Shown here piece by piece: positions 49,560 to 60,403 of a stretch of DNA of 64,000 nucleotides. Below the pieces are notes generated by a model, which saw nothing but the letters and a program-made list of their open reading frames with translations, was not told the DNA's origin and made no database searches. How positions within the stretch are numbered: position 1 is the stretch's first letter; each line of letters opens with the position of its first letter. Origin of the DNA: Veillonellaceae bacterium (GTDB lineage Bacteria; Bacillota_C; Negativicutes; UBA1444); NCBI GenBank assembly GCA_012798135.1, contig JAAZNU010000023.1, positions 6,724 through 70,723 on the forward strand. Reading direction: 5' to 3'. Made by a program: the position numbers and the translations under genes.

Positions 49560-50318
49560 TTACACCGACGCTACTTGGTTGACTGCCTTGTCCAGTAGCG
49601 TATCATGAATCTGCACCACTTTTGAATTCGTTTCGTAAGCCCGGTAGCCGGCAATCATGCTGACCATTTCCGCAACCACGTTGACATTGGAAAGTTCGAT
49701 GAATCCCTGACGAATCTTGGTGTTTGCAGCCGGCTGTCCCTCCATGCCTTCCGGTGCCCGAAATAAGGTAGCACCTTCTTTTTGCAAGCGGTTTTCGTCT
49801 TCAAATTCAACCAGCTGGAACGAATTGTTCTCGACACTGTCCAAAAAAATCCGGGCGTCCTCAGCCACCGTGATTTTTCCGGCCTGCCCGGTCGGATCGA
49901 GATTGATCGGCCCGTTTTGTCCCAGAACACGGAACCCTTCCTGCGTTACCAGTTCTCCCGTCGCACTGCGGGTAAACGTGCCATTGCGCGTGTAGCGGGT
50001 GCCGGCCGGCGTTTCCACCGCGAAGTATGCTTTCCCTTCCAGCGCAAAATCCAGCGCGTTGCCGGTCGGATGTATGATGCCAGCGGTGTGGCTGGTCGCG
50101 GTGGCATCCAGCCACGATCCGGCCCCCATGCTGCCGATTTCCGGCTGTTCCGCTCCGTCGTTAACCCGTTTGACGGGCCGGCTGGCGTAGTCTTTGAGCA
50201 ACGCGAAATCTTTTTTGAATCCCGCAGTACTGACGTTGGCCAAGTTGTTGGCAGTCACGTCATTCCGCAGGGATTCGGCCAGCATGCCGGCCGCGGCGGT
50301 ATAGATTCCCCGTATCAA
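49560..50318 (-). CDS. flgF: Flagellar proximal rod protein FlgF-type
   Basis: 252 aa. N-terminal MIRGIYTAAAGMLAESLRND and TANNLANVSTAGFKK; middle GNALDFALEGKAYFAVETPA; C-terminal GFIELSNVNVVAEMVSMIAG and AYETNSKVVQIHDTLLDKAV. It corresponds to Bacillus FlhO. It starts with TTG, 5 nt after GGGGTGA. It is the first gene of the flg operon, behind a long structured leader. Confidence 0.93.
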   Translation of the reverse strand: MIRGIYTAAAGMLAESLRNDVTANNLANVSTAGFKKDFALLKDYASRPVKRVNDGAEQPEIGSMGAGSWLDATATSHTAGIIHPTGNALDFALEGKAYFAVETPAGTRYTRNGTFTRSATGELVTQEGFRVLGQNGPINLDPTGQAGKITVAEDARIFLDSVENNSFQLVEFEDENRLQKEGATLFRAPEGMEGQPAANTKIRQGFIELSNVNVVAEMVSMIAGYRAYETNSKVVQIHDTLLDKAVNQVASV

Positions 50319-50363
50319 ACAATCACCCCGATTTATTTGCCTTTCTACCTACTGATATCGGAA

Positions 50364-50394
50364 TAATCGGCGGGAAGCTTAAATAAGAAATTTA
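50364..50394 (-). promoter_or_regulatory. Weak flagellar-sigma-like promoter before flgF
   Basis: Minus strand GCCGATTA (50364-50371) is one base from the FliA/SigD -10 (GCCGATAA), with TAAA at 50391-50394. The spacing is 19 nt instead of about 15, so the match is weak. No standard sigma-A promoter was found in the leader. Confidence 0.25.
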
Positions 50395-50495
50395 CTTCAA
50401 TGTGCCGCCTGTAACATTTCGGAATATCGAATTTAAGGCGAAGGTCGCCTCGAAATTTTCCGGGTTTCATGGCTTATCGCCGGAATTCGGTCCGA

Positions 50496-50581
50496 TTCAG
50501 GCAGTCTTTTTTGCGGCCAACCCGAATGCTCCCTCCAGTCGCTCGGGCCTAAAATCAACATCCATGTTGATTTTGCCTGAA
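50496..50581 (-). promoter_or_regulatory. Structured flgF leader with a CsrA-type hairpin
   Basis: An outer 7-bp stem (TTCAGGC / GCCTGAA; plus-strand arms 50496-50502 and 50575-50581) encloses two hairpins. The first (50551-50574) is an uninterrupted 11-bp stem whose tip on the minus strand reads ACATGGATGT, close to the CsrA consensus ACARGGAUGU with GGA in the loop. The second (50521-50547) pairs CCCGA with TCGGG and shows GGAGGGA in its loop. Immediately upstream is GCAGGATTTTT. It lies about 180-260 nt before the flgF start. Confidence 0.5.
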
Positions 50582-50752
50582 AAATCCTGCCCTTCATCGA
50601 CGAATTGCACGGCTCACGCCAATGAAACCTTGACAAATTCTGAGGCGCCTTCGCAGTGTCCGTCGCATACAGTTGACAACAAGAAACATTCGAACGAAAG
50701 ATCAGTGCTTCCCAGCCGCTATTTCGCGATATAATTCCGGCCTACTCTAAAC

Positions 50753-50800
50753 AAAAAAGGACAGTGACCAAAAACCGCGCAGGGATTTCGGGTCCTGTCC
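50753..50800 (-). terminator. Second terminator, between the repeated element and the flgF leader
   Basis: Minus strand: stem GGACAG-GACC / GGTC-A-CTGTCC (6 + 4 bp with one bulge) followed by six Ts. The AGCCTG just before it (50802-50807) can pair with ACAGGCT of the repeated element, an arrangement like an attenuator. Confidence 0.65.
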
Positions 50801-50826
50801 TCAGGCTTATGCCGTTGAATTTTTTC

Positions 50827-50891
50827 CTTCGCACAGCCTGTACGACATCGCCTTCTTAAGTCGAAGATGAACAGGCTGTAGCTCGAAGTAA
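50827..50891 (-). repeat. Copy 2 of the repeated stem element, after mbl
   Basis: Minus strand: TTACTTCGAGCTACAGCCTG, a middle that forms its own small hairpin, then TACAGGCTGTGCGAAGGA. The long stem is CTTCG-(AGCT)-ACAGCCTGT paired with ACAGGCTGT-(G)-CGAAG. Compared with copy 1 the arms and the AGCT/G internal loop are kept while the middle differs. Confidence 0.65.
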
Positions 50892-50902
50892 ATTCGACTA
50901 AA

Positions 50903-50934
50903 GATTCGGGTGTCGTTAAAACGACACCCGAATC
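50903..50934 (-). terminator. Strong terminator of mbl
   Basis: A 13-15-bp perfect stem GATTCGGGTGTCG / CGACACCCGAATC with a short T/A loop, starting 11 nt after the mbl stop and followed by TTTAG on the minus strand. Confidence 0.85.
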
Positions 50935-50944
50935 AAGTCTCCAT

Positions 50945-51976
50945 TTATTTAAGGCCGGTCTTGCGCACGCTGGCCAGATGGCTGCCCAACACTTCCAAAG
51001 AATCCAGGGCGATCCCGGTGCCGCGGGCCACGCAGGAAGTCGGGTCCTCGGCCAGGTGGCAGGGAATGCTCGTCTGTTTGGTCAGCAGAATATCCAGTCC
51101 ATGCAGCATCGCGCCGCCGCCAGTCATCACGATGCCCCGGTCGATAATGTCGGAGGCCAGTTCCGGCGGCGTCCGCTCCAGCACGTTCTTCACGCAGTCA
51201 ACAATCAGGCCGATCGGTTCGGCCAAAGCCGACCGGATCTCCGTCGAGGTTACGACCACCGTCTTCGGCATGCCCGAAACCAAATCCCGACCCCTGACCT
51301 CCATGCTCTCGTTACGCAGGTCGGTGTAGGCCGTGCCGATTTTGATCTTGATATCCTCCGCCGTCCGTTCGCCGATCATCAATTTTTGTTCTTTACGCAT
51401 GTACCGGATGATGGAATCATCGAACATGTCGCCGGCCACCCGGATAGACGAGCTGACCACGATGCCGCCGAGGCTGATCACCGCCACATCCGTCGTCCCG
51501 CCGCCAATATCGACGACCATGGCGCCGCAAGGTTCGGCGATGTCCAGACCGGCGCCCAGCGCCGCCGCCAGCGGTTCCTCGATCAGATAGGTTTCTTTGG
51601 CGCCTGCCTGAATCGCGGCCTCCAGAACTGCCCGTTTTTCCACGGTCGTCACGCCCGAGGGCACACAGACCATGACGCGGGGTTTGAAAAACAGGGCCTT
51701 GCCGGCTACTTTTTCGATAAAATAGCGCAACATCTGTTCGGTATTTTCATAGTCTGCGATGACCCCCTCGCGTAAGGGACGTACCGCCACAATATTCCCC
51801 GGCGTGCGGCCGATCATCCGCCGCGCATCCTCGCCGATGGCCAGGATACGACCAGAATCCAGATCCTTGGCGACCACCGACGGCTCATTCAACACGATCC
51901 CCTGCCCCTTGATATAGACCAGAATCGTGGCTGTTCCCAAATCAATCCCGATATCCTGCGATAACCCAAATTTCAT
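50945..51976 (-). CDS. mbl: MreB-family cell-shape actin (Mbl-like)
   Basis: 343 aa bacterial actin: phosphate-1 IDLGTATILVYIKGQGIVLN, phosphate-2 MVVDIGGGTTDVAVISLGG, adenosine loop IVMTGGGAMLHGLD, and MIGRTPGNIVAVRPLREGVI. It directs rod-shaped wall growth. Named mbl because the mbl-flgF-flgG order equals Bacillus mbl-flhO-flhP; the sequence alone would fit MreB too. It follows murA by 22 nt, with no spoIID or spoIIID gene between them. Confidence 0.93.
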   Translation of the reverse strand: MKFGLSQDIGIDLGTATILVYIKGQGIVLNEPSVVAKDLDSGRILAIGEDARRMIGRTPGNIVAVRPLREGVIADYENTEQMLRYFIEKVAGKALFFKPRVMVCVPSGVTTVEKRAVLEAAIQAGAKETYLIEEPLAAALGAGLDIAEPCGAMVVDIGGGTTDVAVISLGGIVVSSSIRVAGDMFDDSIIRYMRKEQKLMIGERTAEDIKIKIGTAYTDLRNESMEVRGRDLVSGMPKTVVVTSTEIRSALAEPIGLIVDCVKNVLERTPPELASDIIDRGIVMTGGGAMLHGLDILLTKQTSIPCHLAEDPTSCVARGTGIALDSLEVLGSHLASVRKTGLK

Positions 51977-51998
51977 ATGATTCCCTCCGTCCGGCTCC

Positions 51999-53267
51999 CT
52001 ATTCCGCTTCGTGCCTGGATATGTCGGCGCCGAGGCTCTTCAGTTTATCCACGATTCGGTCATATCCCCGGTCAATATGGTGAACGGCGCCGATTTCGGT
52101 GCAGCCTCTGGCGGCCAGCCCGGCAATGATCAAGGCCGCGCCGGCGCGCAGGTCGGTTGCCGTGACCGGGCATCCGGTCAAATAAGGCACGCCGTCCACG
52201 ATCGCCATCCGTCCGTCGATCTTAATGCTGGCGCCCATCCGTTTCAGTTCGTCCACGTGCATGAACCGATTTTCAAAGACAGTTTCCGTGATCAGACTGG
52301 ACCCGTGCGCCACCGTCATCAAGGCCATGAACTGAGCCTGCATGTCAGTCGGAAAACCCGGATACGGCAAAGTTTTTACGTCCACCGCCCGGATCCGCTG
52401 ATCAGCCGTCGCCCGGACCCGGATCTCGTCCACCGTTTCGTCGATGGCGACCCCGGCTTCCTTAAGCTTGGCCACCAGCGGCTTCATATGCTCAAACAGG
52501 ACATTTTTCAGGGTTACATCGCCGCCGGTGATCGCCGCCGCCACCATATAGGTGCCAGCCTCGATCCGGTCCGGGATGACCGCATAGGTGGTCCCTTTCA
52601 ACTCCCGTACGCCTTCGACCCGGATCACATTGGTGCCGGCGCCGCGAACATTCGCCCCCATCGCATTGAGGTAGTTGGCCAGATCGACGATCTCCGGCTC
52701 CTGAGCCGCATTTTCGATGATCGTCTGCCCGTGGGCCAAGCTGGCGGCCATCATGATGTTTTCGGTGGCGCCTACGCTGGGAAAATCCAGATACACTTTG
52801 GCACCCTGCAGACCTTGCGGGGCCCGGGCCTCGATGAAGCCATGGCCGAGGATGATCTGCGCGCCCAGCGCCTCAAAGCCCTTCAGATGCAAATCAATCG
52901 GCCGCGAACCGATGGCGCAGCCGCCGGGCAGGGATATTCGCGCTTCCTGGAACCGGGATAGCAAGGGGCCCATAACCAAAAAAGAGGCCCGCATCTTTCG
53001 GACCAATTCATAAGACGCTTCGCAGCTTTTGACCCCCGTGCTGTCGATAAACAGGCTGCCCGGTTCCTGCCAGCGAGTGGTAAGGCCCAGATACTGCAAA
53101 ACTTCCGTTATGGTTTTTACATCGTCCAGGTCGGGGATTTCTTCAATGACAGAAGGGGTAGACGCCAACAACGAAGCGGCGATGACCGGCAGCACGGCAT
53201 TCTTCGCGCCACTGACCTTCACCGTTCCGGAGAGTCGGCGCCCCCCCTGAATGAATAGTTTTTCCAA
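51999..53267 (-). CDS. murA: UDP-N-acetylglucosamine 1-carboxyvinyltransferase
   Basis: First committed step of peptidoglycan synthesis. It is 422 aa: [20 protein letters not shown] at the N-terminus, the active-site Cys in [20 protein letters not shown] (fosfomycin target), and [20 protein letters not shown]. It starts with TTG (MEKLFIQGG fits the family) about 11 nt after GGAG. It sits 28 nt after atpC, as in many Clostridia. Confidence 0.96.
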   Translation of the reverse strand: MEKLFIQGGRRLSGTVKVSGAKNAVLPVIAASLLASTPSVIEEIPDLDDVKTITEVLQYLGLTTRWQEPGSLFIDSTGVKSCEASYELVRKMRASFLVMGPLLSRFQEARISLPGGCAIGSRPIDLHLKGFEALGAQIILGHGFIEARAPQGLQGAKVYLDFPSVGATENIMMAASLAHGQTIIENAAQEPEIVDLANYLNAMGANVRGAGTNVIRVEGVRELKGTTYAVIPDRIEAGTYMVAAAITGGDVTLKNVLFEHMKPLVAKLKEAGVAIDETVDEIRVRATADQRIRAVDVKTLPYPGFPTDMQAQFMALMTVAHGSSLITETVFENRFMHVDELKRMGASIKIDGRMAIVDGVPYLTGCPVTATDLRAGAALIIAGLAARGCTEIGAVHHIDRGYDRIVDKLKSLGADISRHEAE

Positions 53268-53295
53268 TTGAAACGTTGCTCCTTACTATGTGCTG

Positions 53296-53706
53296 TTAAC
53301 GGCGGACAGTTTCGGCGATTTTCAGACGCATCAAAGCCCGGCGCAGAGCCAGTTCCGCCCGACGGACATCGGTATCCGAGGCATGCTCGGCGATTCGCCG
53401 CTCCGCCCGTTCCTTCGCCGATTCCGCCCGGGCAAAATCGACTTCCGTTTCGGTTTCGGCGGCCGGCGCCAAAATAGCGATCCGGTTGTCCTTAACCTCC
53501 ATGAATCCGCTGGCTACGGCCACATAGTGCTCCACTCCGTCTTTTTTATACCGGAGCGGAGCAATGTCGAGAGCCGCAATCAACGGCGCATGGTTGGGCA
53601 ATATGCCGAGTTCGCCATTCAGCGCCCGTGCGATGACAATATCCGCTTCCACACAGCATACGCTTCGTTCGGGGGTCAGGATATCCAGAGTCATTATCGT
53701 GGACAT
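53296..53706 (-). CDS. atpC: ATP synthase epsilon subunit
   Basis: 136 aa. Beta-sandwich (about 1-85; TLDILTPERSVCCVEADIVI, LGILPNHAPLIAAL) and a C-terminal helical hairpin (about 90-136, Arg/Ala/Glu-rich). It couples and inhibits the F1 rotor. It lies 4 nt after atpD and is the last gene of the atp run. Confidence 0.96.
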   Translation of the reverse strand: MSTIMTLDILTPERSVCCVEADIVIARALNGELGILPNHAPLIAALDIAPLRYKKDGVEHYVAVASGFMEVKDNRIAILAPAAETETEVDFARAESAKERAERRIAEHASDTDVRRAELALRRALMRLKIAETVRR

Positions 53707-53710
53707 CGTC

Positions 53711-56057
<2,347 letters not shown>

Positions 56058-56063
56058 CCGTCA

Positions 56064-57581
56064 TCACCTCATCGCTTCAGTCGTTACTGTGTCTTTAAAT
56101 TCGCCCAGCGCTTTTTTCAGTACCGTTTCCGTCTGGTTGTCGAGCACTTTCTTCTCCGAAATGGTTTTGCCAATTTCCGGATAATTGGCCCGCATGAACT
56201 TCTGCAGTTCCATGTCGGCCTGCGAAACGGCATGGGCCGGCACATGGTCGAAGTAACCGTTGACGCCGGCATAGATGCTGATAACCTGTTCTTCGACCGG
56301 CATCGGGTGATACTGCGGCTGTTTGAGCAATTCGGTCAACCGCTGACCGCGGTCGAGCAACGCCTTGGTGGCCTTGTCCAGTTCCGAACCGAACTGGGCG
56401 AACGCCGCCAGTTCCCGGTATTGCGCCAAATCCAGACGCAGTCGGCCAGCAACCTGTTTCATCGCTTTGATCTGAGCCGAACCGCCGACGCGTGATACTG
56501 AAATGCCAGCGTTGATCGCGGGGCGAATCCCAGCATAGAACAATTCGCTTTCCAGGAATATCTGTCCATCGGTAATCGAAATGACATTAGTGGGAATATA
56601 GGCGGAAACGTCGCCAGCCAAGGTTTCAATGATCGGCAGTGCGGTCAGGGAACCAGCGCCTTTTTCATCGGACAGTTTGGCCGCCCGTTCCAAAAGACGG
56701 GAATGCAAGTAAAAAACGTCGCCCGGGTAGGCTTCACGGCCCGGCGGCCGGCGGAGCAACAGCGACATGGCGCGGTAAGCCTGGGCATGTTTGGACAAGT
56801 CGTCGTACACGCAGAGCACGTGACCGCCCTTGTACATGAAATATTCGCCCATGGCTACGCCGGAGTAGGGGGCGAGGTATTGCAGCGCCGCATTGTCCGA
56901 GGCAGTCGCCGCGACCACGATCGTGTACTCCATCGCGCCAGCTTCCTCGAGAAGATGCACCAATCGGGCTACGGTAGAGGCTTTCTGGCCGATGACGACA
57001 TAAATGCAGATAACACCCTGACCCTTCTGGTTCAGGATGGTGTCCACGGCAATCGCCGTCTTGCCGGTGCCACGGTCACCGATGATCAACTCGCGCTGAC
57101 CACGACCGATCGGAATCATCGCGTCGATCGCCTTGATCCCGGTTTGCAGCGGCTCTTTAACGGACTGGCGGTCGGCAATTCCCGGCGCCGTATACTCGAC
57201 CGGCCGGAATTCCGTCGTCTGGATCGGTCCCTTGCCGTCGATCGGCTGTCCGAGCGCATTGACCACCCGGCCGACCAGAGCTTCGCCCGCCGGTACCTGC
57301 ATGATCCGACCGGTGCAACGGACAATATCGCCTTCCTTGATCAGCGTTTCGCCACCGAGCAACACCGCGCCGACGGTTTCCGCCAAGTTAAGAACCAGGC
57401 CGTAGATGCCATGGGGAAACTCCAGCAATTCACCGGCCATCGCCTTACGGAGGCCGCTGATGTGGGCGATGCCGTCGCCAAGGGAAATAACGGTCCCAAT
57501 GTCATCGACGTTGATGTCGGTTTGGTAATCCGCAATTTGTTGTTTCAGCAGTTCGGTTATTGATTCTGGCTTAAAATTCAT
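56064..57581 (-). CDS. atpA: ATP synthase alpha subunit
   Basis: 505 aa. Start [21 protein letters not shown]-loop [13 protein letters not shown] (about 170), and [20 protein letters not shown]. It is the non-catalytic nucleotide-binding subunit of F1. The ATG at 57581 fits the family start (MxxxPExI); a GTG at 57587 overlaps the end of atpH. Confidence 0.98.
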   Translation of the reverse strand: MNFKPESITELLKQQIADYQTDINVDDIGTVISLGDGIAHISGLRKAMAGELLEFPHGIYGLVLNLAETVGAVLLGGETLIKEGDIVRCTGRIMQVPAGEALVGRVVNALGQPIDGKGPIQTTEFRPVEYTAPGIADRQSVKEPLQTGIKAIDAMIPIGRGQRELIIGDRGTGKTAIAVDTILNQKGQGVICIYVVIGQKASTVARLVHLLEEAGAMEYTIVVAATASDNAALQYLAPYSGVAMGEYFMYKGGHVLCVYDDLSKHAQAYRAMSLLLRRPPGREAYPGDVFYLHSRLLERAAKLSDEKGAGSLTALPIIETLAGDVSAYIPTNVISITDGQIFLESELFYAGIRPAINAGISVSRVGGSAQIKAMKQVAGRLRLDLAQYRELAAFAQFGSELDKATKALLDRGQRLTELLKQPQYHPMPVEEQVISIYAGVNGYFDHVPAHAVSQADMELQKFMRANYPEIGKTISEKKVLDNQTETVLKKALGEFKDTVTTEAMR

Positions 57582-57587
57582 ACTCAC

Positions 57588-58013
57588 TCAGCCTGTCACC
57601 CCAACCTTCTTCAGCGGAGTCTTCAGCAGATCCGCCTGGAGCACCGAGAGTTGATGCGACAAACTGCCATCGAGCAATTTATCGCCGACTCGCACCACAA
57701 TGCCGCCCAGAATTCCGCTGTCAACATGCTGTCTGATTTTTATTGTCCTGCCGGTCATGGCGGCCAGTTTTTCCGCCAACGCCTGCTCCTGGCTGACGGT
57801 CAGCGGCAACGCGGTTGTCACATCAGCCATCATCAGGTTGCGTTTGTCTTCCTGGGCCAATTCGACATATTCACGCAGGATGGCGGGCAAAGCCCCCTCC
57901 CGATGTTTTTCGGCCAATTCCAGCAGGAACTTGGCTTCGGCGAGAAAGTTCTTGTCGCCGGCCAACTCATATAAGTCATGAGCGAGTTTTGTCGCCATCG
58001 GTTTGCTTAGCAT
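57588..58013 (-). CDS. atpH: ATP synthase delta subunit, shortened N-terminal domain
   Basis: 141 aa, whereas AtpH is usually about 175-185. The C-terminal part is normal (LAAMTGRTIKIRQHVDSGIL, GGIVVRVGDKLLDGSLSHQL). The first helix (MATKLAHDLYELAGDKN) is followed at once by what aligns with helix 5 of the normal domain (FLAEAKFLLELAEKHREG), so about 45-50 residues of the alpha-binding helical bundle seem to be missing. No frameshift remnant is visible: atpF upstream is complete and overlaps by 7 nt. GGGTGGGA precedes the ATG. It is probably still functional because all neighbours are intact. Confidence 0.85.
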   Translation of the reverse strand: MLSKPMATKLAHDLYELAGDKNFLAEAKFLLELAEKHREGALPAILREYVELAQEDKRNLMMADVTTALPLTVSQEQALAEKLAAMTGRTIKIRQHVDSGILGGIVVRVGDKLLDGSLSHQLSVLQADLLKTPLKKVGVTG

Positions 58014-58513
58014 GGCGGCGTCCCACCCTGTTTCCCGACATCCAACCGGGTTATGAAGTCATCGACCAACTTGGCGTTGATTTTTTCATCCACGCTCTGA
58101 CCGATGATTTTCGAGGCGGCCGCGACCGAAATCGCCACGACTTCGCTTCGAATATCTTCCAGCGCCTGCTGACGTTCGCGGGCAATCTTTTCCTCCGCGG
58201 CTTCCAGCAGCCGGGCATGTTCTTCGCGGGCGCTGGCAATGATTTCTTCTTTCGTATTATCCGCCTGTTTCAGGGCTTTGTCCATAATCGCCTGTGCATC
58301 GCTTTTCGCGTTTTGCATCTGCTGCTGATATTCCGCCCGCAGTTTTTCGGCGGCCGCCCGTTCTTGGTCGGCCGCATCGATCTGGCCTGCAATCCGGGCC
58401 TGGCGCTCGGCAAGAATTTTCAGCAGAGGGTTCCACGCAAATTTCGTCAGCAACAACAGCGTAATGGCAAAGTTAAGAATCATCGCCAACATTGTTGCAT
58501 TCAAATCAACCAA
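58007..58513 (-). CDS. atpF: ATP synthase b subunit
   Basis: 168 aa. N-terminal membrane helix (about 5-25, VDLNATMLAMILNFAITLLL), then a long charged coiled coil and a C-terminal IGQSVDEKINAKLVDDFITR. Peripheral stalk of the enzyme. It starts with TTG at 58513, supported by the family's LNAT at residues 4-7. Confidence 0.96.
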   Translation of the reverse strand: MVDLNATMLAMILNFAITLLLLTKFAWNPLLKILAERQARIAGQIDAADQERAAAEKLRAEYQQQMQNAKSDAQAIMDKALKQADNTKEEIIASAREEHARLLEAAEEKIARERQQALEDIRSEVVAISVAAASKIIGQSVDEKINAKLVDDFITRLDVGKQGGTPPC

Positions 58514-58592
58514 CCGATAGCATCCCCTTTCTCACGCATACTGGAGGATGAACGAGAAGCCCGATTCTCCTCCATTGACAGTTCGCGTGCAA

Positions 58593-58844
58593 TCATTTCA
58601 CAAACGGGTTCGCAAATACAAGAACGATGGCGATAACGGCGGCAATGATCGGAATAGCCTCGATCAGGCCGATCGCGATAAACATCGTGACCATGACCGA
58701 TTGTTTCGCTTCGGGTTGACGGGCAATCGACTCGATCGCTTTGGACGCAACTTCCGCGTCCCCTTTCGCGGCGGCCAAGGAAGCCATACCGGCAACGAGC
58801 GCGGCGGCCAATACGGAGCACCCGATAACAATTGCATTCTCCAT
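58593..58844 (-). CDS. atpE: ATP synthase c subunit
   Basis: 83 aa, two membrane helices. Polar loop AIESIARQPEAK (about 36-47) and ion-binding E62 in IGLIEAIPI. The residue after E62 is Ala and helix 1 lacks the Gln of Na+-binding rings (GDAEVASK instead of GxGQG), so H+ coupling is more likely (inferred). The ATG at 58844 follows GAGGAGG; extra in-frame residues upstream would include that site. Confidence 0.96.
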   Translation of the reverse strand: MENAIVIGCSVLAAALVAGMASLAAAKGDAEVASKAIESIARQPEAKQSVMVTMFIAIGLIEAIPIIAAVIAIVLVFANPFVK

Positions 58845-58934
58845 AGAAATAAATCCTCCTCTCAATTCTCCACAGGGTTTACAGTCTGAACAGAACCTGT
58901 CCTCCGGGGCAGCATCGAACCTCTCCCGGCGTAA

Positions 58935-59591
58935 TTAGTGATTGTCCTGCAGTGCGTTGGCCAGGTACGTCATGGACATCATGGTGAAAATACCGGCCTG
59001 GATGATTCCGACAAACACACTGAAAGCCAGCCAAATACTGGGGATGAAATACGGAACCAGTTTGGTCAGAACCACGATTAGAATCTCACCCGCCAGAATA
59101 TTGCCGAATAGACGGGCGGACAGCGTGACCGGTTTGGCGATCTCCTCGATCAGATTGATGGGCAGAAACAGGAAGTGCGGCTTCAGAAAATGGCTGAAAT
59201 GGCCGACAAAGCCTTTTTCTTTGACCCCCAGCACATTGACCACCACTACGATCAGCAGGGCTAGGCCCAAGTTGCAGTTGATATCGCTTGTCGGCGAGGC
59301 GAGCCCCGGCACCAGTCCCACCCAGTTGGCAATCAGCAGAAAAATGAACAGGGTGATGACCAGCGGAGCCACTTGGCGGCCTTTGGGGCCGATATTGTTG
59401 TCAATCTGCTCCAGCAAACCTTCCACAACAATCTCGATCATATTCTGCATCTTGCCCGTTGGAACAAGCTTCAGGCTTCGGGTCGCGGCAATCGCAACCA
59501 CCAACGTAACGACGCTGGACAGAACCGCCATGTAAATGGTATCCAGATGAAAATGCATCCCGAGAAACTCTACAATTTTGTGTGCGTGCAT
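58935..59591 (-). CDS. atpB: ATP synthase a subunit
   Basis: 218 aa, five or six helices. The essential Arg is in LSARLFGNILAGE (about 156-168), and the C-terminal helix has FVGIIQAGIFTMMSMTYLA. It forms the ion half-channels against the c ring. Confidence 0.96.
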   Translation of the reverse strand: MHAHKIVEFLGMHFHLDTIYMAVLSSVVTLVVAIAATRSLKLVPTGKMQNMIEIVVEGLLEQIDNNIGPKGRQVAPLVITLFIFLLIANWVGLVPGLASPTSDINCNLGLALLIVVVVNVLGVKEKGFVGHFSHFLKPHFLFLPINLIEEIAKPVTLSARLFGNILAGEILIVVLTKLVPYFIPSIWLAFSVFVGIIQAGIFTMMSMTYLANALQDNH

Positions 59592-59628
59592 CTTAATTAC
59601 TCACCTCTTTCCGATGCGGAATTTCGAA

Positions 59629-60096
59629 TTATTCCATGATCTGTATTCCATCAAAAATCAGCATCAACGCTGCATACAGAAACAGGCTGATCTGAAATGA
59701 AAAAAAGCCAAATAGGGCAGCGAGAAAAGAAATTGACTGAAACACGCGGGAAAAGGCCAGAATGACCAGGGCAATCGCCACAATCGGCTGCAAAGTTTTG
59801 AACCAACCCGTCCGGAGCGACTCCAGAGTAACCGCCAGGGCCGGCCGGGAATCCAGTCGGTTTCGCCGGGGATGTTTGAGTATAAACGACCACTTCAGCA
59901 TGGCCGGAACCCGCCGATATAACAGGAACATGTAGGCGGCGCTACCGGCAGCCCCCAGCAGAAATCCGGACAAATATTGCGTCTGTCCCACCAGCAGGAG
60001 CGTCAAACTGATCAGCGCCACATACAGGAGAAAGCATAACGACAAAGCCGACATCGTTCGAATCTGTTTAGGCACGGCGATTTTTCTCTTTATCAT
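59629..60096 (-). CDS. atpI: ATP synthase subunit I-like membrane protein
   Basis: 155 aa with four predicted helices (about 18-36, 42-60, 97-115, 120-150) in pairs, and the position just before atpB that AtpI/subunit I normally occupies. It probably helps the c ring assemble. Start: the ATG at 60096 overlaps atpZ by 29 nt; a GTG at 60075 with 8-nt overlap is also possible. Family assignment rests mainly on topology and location. Confidence 0.75.
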   Translation of the reverse strand: MIKRKIAVPKQIRTMSALSLCFLLYVALISLTLLLVGQTQYLSGFLLGAAGSAAYMFLLYRRVPAMLKWSFILKHPRRNRLDSRPALAVTLESLRTGWFKTLQPIVAIALVILAFSRVFQSISFLAALFGFFSFQISLFLYAALMLIFDGIQIME

Positions 60097-60319
60097 TTCC
60101 GTTCTCGTGATTTAATTCGGCGGCTTTCCTGCAGACAGCCCGCAAACCGGCAATCAGCCCAAACATTGTGCCGATCGCCACACCCCATGGGGAAGAATGA
60201 AACCATTTGTCAAATCCTTTGCCAAGCAACAGACCGACAGCCGCGTTCACCAGCATAATGAACCCCATGTTGCTGGCCAGGGAAAGGGCTTTGAGCAGTT
60301 GTCGCCCCCCGTTGTTCAC
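60068..60319 (-). CDS. AtpZ/AtpI-like small membrane protein
   Basis: 83 aa with two helices (about 15-33, 43-62). LASNMGFIMLVNAAVGLLLG and SSPWGVAIGTMFGLIAGLRA match AtpZ-type proteins that precede atpI in Firmicutes. AtpZ/AtpI pairs have been proposed to help cation supply or c-ring assembly. It starts with GTG behind AGGTGA, about 15 nt after a good promoter's expected start point. Confidence 0.8.
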   Translation of the reverse strand: MNNGGRQLLKALSLASNMGFIMLVNAAVGLLLGKGFDKWFHSSPWGVAIGTMFGLIAGLRAVCRKAAELNHENGNDKEKNRRA

Positions 60320-60340
60320 CCGCTCTCACCTACAATTCGA

Positions 60341-60369
60341 ATACTACGAAAAAAAGCAGCCCGATTCAA
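60341..60369 (-). promoter_or_regulatory. Promoter of the atp operon
   Basis: Minus strand: TTGAAT (60364-60369), 17-nt spacer, TAGTAT (60341-60346); the start point near 60334 is about 15 nt before the atpZ GTG. Confidence 0.6.
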
Positions 60370-60403
60370 GTCCCAATTTTTTCACAAGCGAACTGTGACT
60401 AGC

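Noticed and set aside
50433..50636. 67-codon minus-strand frame in the flgF leader
   Set aside because: The sequence is explained by paired RNA arms; the frame has no ribosome-binding site, and other frames over the same stretch look equally open.
58593..58844. Sodium-dependent ATP synthase
   Set aside because: The c subunit has Glu followed by Ala and lacks the Gln and Ser/Thr ligands of Na+-binding rings, so there is no sequence support for Na+ coupling.
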